64,000 nucleotides of DNA from Tritrichomonas musculus. Its lineage: Eukaryota > Parabasalia > Tritrichomonadida > Tritrichomonadidae. Positions 61,629 through 64,000 of this stretch are shown piece after piece. The stretch lies in NCBI GenBank assembly GCA_039105265.1, contig JAPFFF010000018.1, positions 62,001 to 126,000 of the forward strand, written 5' to 3'. Position 1 is the first letter of the stretch; each line of letters begins with the position of its first letter. The position numbers were made by a program, and so were the translations under genes. The notes under the pieces were generated by a model, which worked only from the letters and a program-made list of their open reading frames with translations, was not told the origin of the DNA and ran no database searches.

Positions 61629-61852
61629 TTTTATATTGAATTGTTTTAATTCAAAAACTATATATTTGAAAAAATGAAAATTGATAAAAACGGTCTGAAG
61701 GAAAAATGCCAATTTCCAATTTTTGAATACATAATCCTTCGGCCTTTTTTTCAATTTTTGTATTGCATACAATACAAGAAATTATAAGTATGAACAATTT
61801 TTAAAAGAAAATCCATGTTAATATAATAATAAAAATAAAGAGAAAATATAAA

Positions 61853-62767
61853 TTATTCATCAATATCAACATAAATAACAAATTGCTTACTGTTAGAAAT
61901 CGTTTGGATAAGATCTTCACTTTCATCAATTTCAGATTGAGGATAACCACAACGTAAAGTAAAATTGGATGGAAATAAGTAATATCTTGCATAAATAAAA
62001 ATCATTTTAATTGTTCCATCAATTGGAAATGCATGCATTCTTTCTGTGTTATCAGGAAAATGAAATTTAATCGTAAAACATTGCTCATTTTGTTGAGGTT
62101 TTGGCAGTTGGTTATATTCTTCTTCAATTTGCTTTTTTTGATTTTCTTGTCGAATTTCTTCTTCCCGAGCTTGATTTTCAATTTCTTGAATACGCATATT
62201 ATTCTGTTCAGCTTCAGCAACCGCAGCAAGAAATTCTTGATCTTGATTTTGAATGATATTTGTGTCTTCAGGGTGTTCTAAAGATATATATGACAATAAT
62301 CCTGATTCAGTAAGAAAACCTTCATGGTTTAAAAATACTGAAGAATCATGAAACGTATGACCTCGTGGACGAATAAGGGCAATAATAGGTAATTTTTTAA
62401 ATTTGAAATGTGTAGCAAGAGAATATCCATCTGATGAAGTGATACTTATTGGGTAAAAAATGAAACTCCTTTCAATTTCAGTTGAAATAGAAGAAATATG
62501 AAATAATTCGTCTGTTTTTTGACACACAGCATTATCTGTAAAATAAATATAAAGAAAAACGGATTTATGCAAATTTTTTGCGTCCTCTATCACAGTGTCG
62601 ATAGGCCCAGGATGAGAATCAAATAATAAACCAGTTAATCTTGGATTTTCATTGATTCCAGATCGAGTATATTCAGATAATGTATCACCAAACCTAAAAT
62701 GATACATAAATAATTTAAATAATTTTTTTATATTAAAATGCTGATCATCTTCTTGAGTGTTTTCCAT
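61853..62767 (-). CDS. UAS-UBX domain protein, FAF2/UBXD8-like
   Basis: A 304-residue protein from ATG 62765-62767 (the frame opens 10 codons earlier at a TTG). Residues about 45-160 form a thioredoxin-like UAS domain (HKSVFLYIYFTD, KKLPIIALIRPRG). Residues about 165-220 form a charged coiled coil (QEIENQAREEEIRQENQKK). Residues about 222-304 form a UBX domain with FTIKFHFPDNTERMHAFP and a final FVIYVDIDE strand. This order is that of FAF1/FAF2-type Cdc48/p97 adaptors, which bring substrates to the ATPase for degradation. The usual Phe-Pro-Arg loop of UBX reads YLFPSNFTL here. It lacks the UBA domain and membrane hairpin of animal FAF2. Confidence 0.8.
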   Translation of the reverse strand: MENTQEDDQHFNIKKLFKLFMYHFRFGDTLSEYTRSGINENPRLTGLLFDSHPGPIDTVIEDAKNLHKSVFLYIYFTDNAVCQKTDELFHISSISTEIERSFIFYPISITSSDGYSLATHFKFKKLPIIALIRPRGHTFHDSSVFLNHEGFLTESGLLSYISLEHPEDTNIIQNQDQEFLAAVAEAEQNNMRIQEIENQAREEEIRQENQKKQIEEEYNQLPKPQQNEQCFTIKFHFPDNTERMHAFPIDGTIKMIFIYARYYLFPSNFTLRCGYPQSEIDESEDLIQTISNSKQFVIYVDIDE

Positions 62768-63097
62768 AATATTTAGAACTTTTTCATAACAAATCAATAA
62801 ATATATTATTATTTTGATAAATTAAGGAAAATAATATATAATTATGATAAATTTAAATTGAATACTGTTTATATATATATAATAATAATAATTATTCTTG
62901 CTTATTAACACTTTTGAAAATATTTTATAATATTATTTGATCAATTATTTATAGAAAAAGAAAAATATCATATTATAACCGGTATATTACTTTATAAATT
63001 TAAATAAATTGAGTTATAGTGAATAAATATCGAGAAAAATATAAACAAATTTTTTATTCCATAAAAATTTTGAGAACTTATTTGTCCACATTATTTA
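62768..63097. promoter_or_regulatory. Divergent promoter region
   Basis: A 330-bp AT-rich spacer between the starts of the UBX gene and the VPS13-like gene. It must hold both promoters. No clear motif or RNA gene. Confidence 0.5.
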
Positions 63098-64000
63098 ATG
63101 ATAAATGGAATTGTGGCAAAAATCATAAGCCATTTATGTGGGCAATACATAGAAAAAATCGATTCATCGCAACTTGAATTAGAAATTTGGAATGGTAAAG
63201 CTCATATGGAAAATGTAAAGATAATGGAAAATTCTTTTCTAGCTCATCAAATTCCATTTCGAGTGAAACAAGGCATTATAGGATCAATATCACTTGCATT
63301 TCCTTGGTCAAGGCTTTCAACTGAACCATGCATTGTAGATATTGAAAATTTACTCTTAGTTGGAGAAATTTATGGTGGTGCACTAATTTCACATGATTTG
63401 ACTATCCAAGAAAGTACAAATAAAACCGAAATAACAGAACAGACAATGTGGGATAGAATGCTTTTAAACATATTAGATAATTTAATAATAAATATAAAAA
63501 ATGTACATATTCGGATTGAATCACCCACAAATAATCAACAATACATATCAACTGGTGTTGTAATACCTTCGATAAACGTTCATACAGTTAATGAAGAAGG
63601 TGAAAAAATTATTTTAAAAGAACATCAAAATTTTTTATTAAAAAAAGTGACAATTAATAACATTGGCATTTATGCAGATACCGAATCTATTGAAATTTAT
63701 AACAATGATATAGAATCTTTTAAAACTAAAATGATTAATGAAATTAAAACAGAAAATCATCAATTTGTTCTTAATCCATTTTCATTTGATGGAATTTTCA
63801 AATCAAGTAGTCAAAATATAAATCCAGAATCAAGTTTTTCAATGATATCAGAAATAATTGAATTAACTCTTGATAACCAGCAATTCAAAGGCTTACAAAT
63901 ATTAATGAATCAATACAGACTCTTTTGCAAACAACGTCTTTATAGTCATTGCGGAAGACCTGATCGTCCTCCTCGAAGCGAGAGGTCATCGACACTTTGG
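63098..64000 (+). CDS. VPS13-like lipid-transfer protein, amino-terminal part
   Basis: ATG at 63098 followed by 301 open codons to the window end, so the gene is cut by the window. The start MINGIVAKIISHLCGQYIEK, then LELEIWNGKAHMENVKI, PFRVKQGIIGSISLAFPWS and CIVDIENLLLVG match the VPS13 chorein domain closely (human: LNRLLGSYVE, LNVGIWSGDVKLKNLKL, PIDVKSGYLGDLTLTVPWS). The later VHIRIE segment matches the conserved IHIRYED. VPS13 proteins are several thousand residues long and form bridges for bulk lipid transfer between membranes. The frame has no stop in the visible part. Confidence 0.9.
   Translation, partial: MINGIVAKIISHLCGQYIEKIDSSQLELEIWNGKAHMENVKIMENSFLAHQIPFRVKQGIIGSISLAFPWSRLSTEPCIVDIENLLLVGEIYGGALISHDLTIQESTNKTEITEQTMWDRMLLNILDNLIINIKNVHIRIESPTNNQQYISTGVVIPSINVHTVNEEGEKIILKEHQNFLLKKVTINNIGIYADTESIEIYNNDIESFKTKMINEIKTENHQFVLNPFSFDGIFKSSSQNINPESSFSMISEIIELTLDNQQFKGLQILMNQYRLFCKQRLYSHCGRPDRPPRSERSSTLW

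Overview
The window is nuclear DNA of a unicellular eukaryote, most likely a trichomonad (parabasalid; Tritrichomonas- or Trichomonas-like, species not certain). The reasons are long intronless genes read with the standard code, very AT-rich spacers, divergent versions of eukaryotic cytoskeletal and membrane genes, and a large Polinton/Maverick of the kind that is abundant in trichomonads. No rRNA, tRNA or CRISPR was seen.

Left host block (about 0.5-17 kb): a PH-AGC kinase of Akt type; a protein with an axonemal dynein light chain (p28) domain; a NAP1/HEM-like subunit of the WAVE/SCAR actin complex; a coiled-coil protein with a Ser-Pro-Lys tail; a small bromodomain protein; an iRhom-like rhomboid pseudoprotease; and a very large protein ending in a ubiquitin-like domain. 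Right host block (57.4-64 kb): a second very large ubiquitin-like protein, paralogous to the first; a UAS-UBX protein (Cdc48/p97 adaptor type); and the amino-terminal 301 codons of a VPS13-like lipid-transfer protein that runs off the window.

Between them lie about 40 kb of accessory DNA. At 17-25.9 kb it is mostly gene-free AT-rich DNA with several pairs of inverted repeats flanked by TA (non-autonomous DNA transposons), plus one single-pass membrane protein resembling a Fringe/GT31 glycosyltransferase. From 25.9 to 56.4 kb the elements are nested like dolls. A hairpin-rich element (25920-56356) encloses a DDE_1/pogo-like transposon (26075-56031). That transposon was split by a 24,991-bp Polinton (29785-54775) and also carries a 1.9-kb TIR element (26628-28519) holding a GC-rich 120-bp tandem repeat.

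The Polinton looks whole: 667-bp TIRs differing at one visible site, a 5-bp target duplication (AATTT), and open genes for DNA polymerase B, primase-SF3 helicase, integrase, packaging ATPase and major capsid protein. It also has candidate minor capsid proteins, two giant tandem paralogous proteins, GIY-YIG and HNH nucleases, and a small gene duplicated inside the TIRs. At most about one break is suspected, in an accessory ORF. Two features stand out as least expected: an 85-bp inverted repeat bracketing the primase-helicase gene, and the pair of 1231- and 1524-residue proteins with a shared core.
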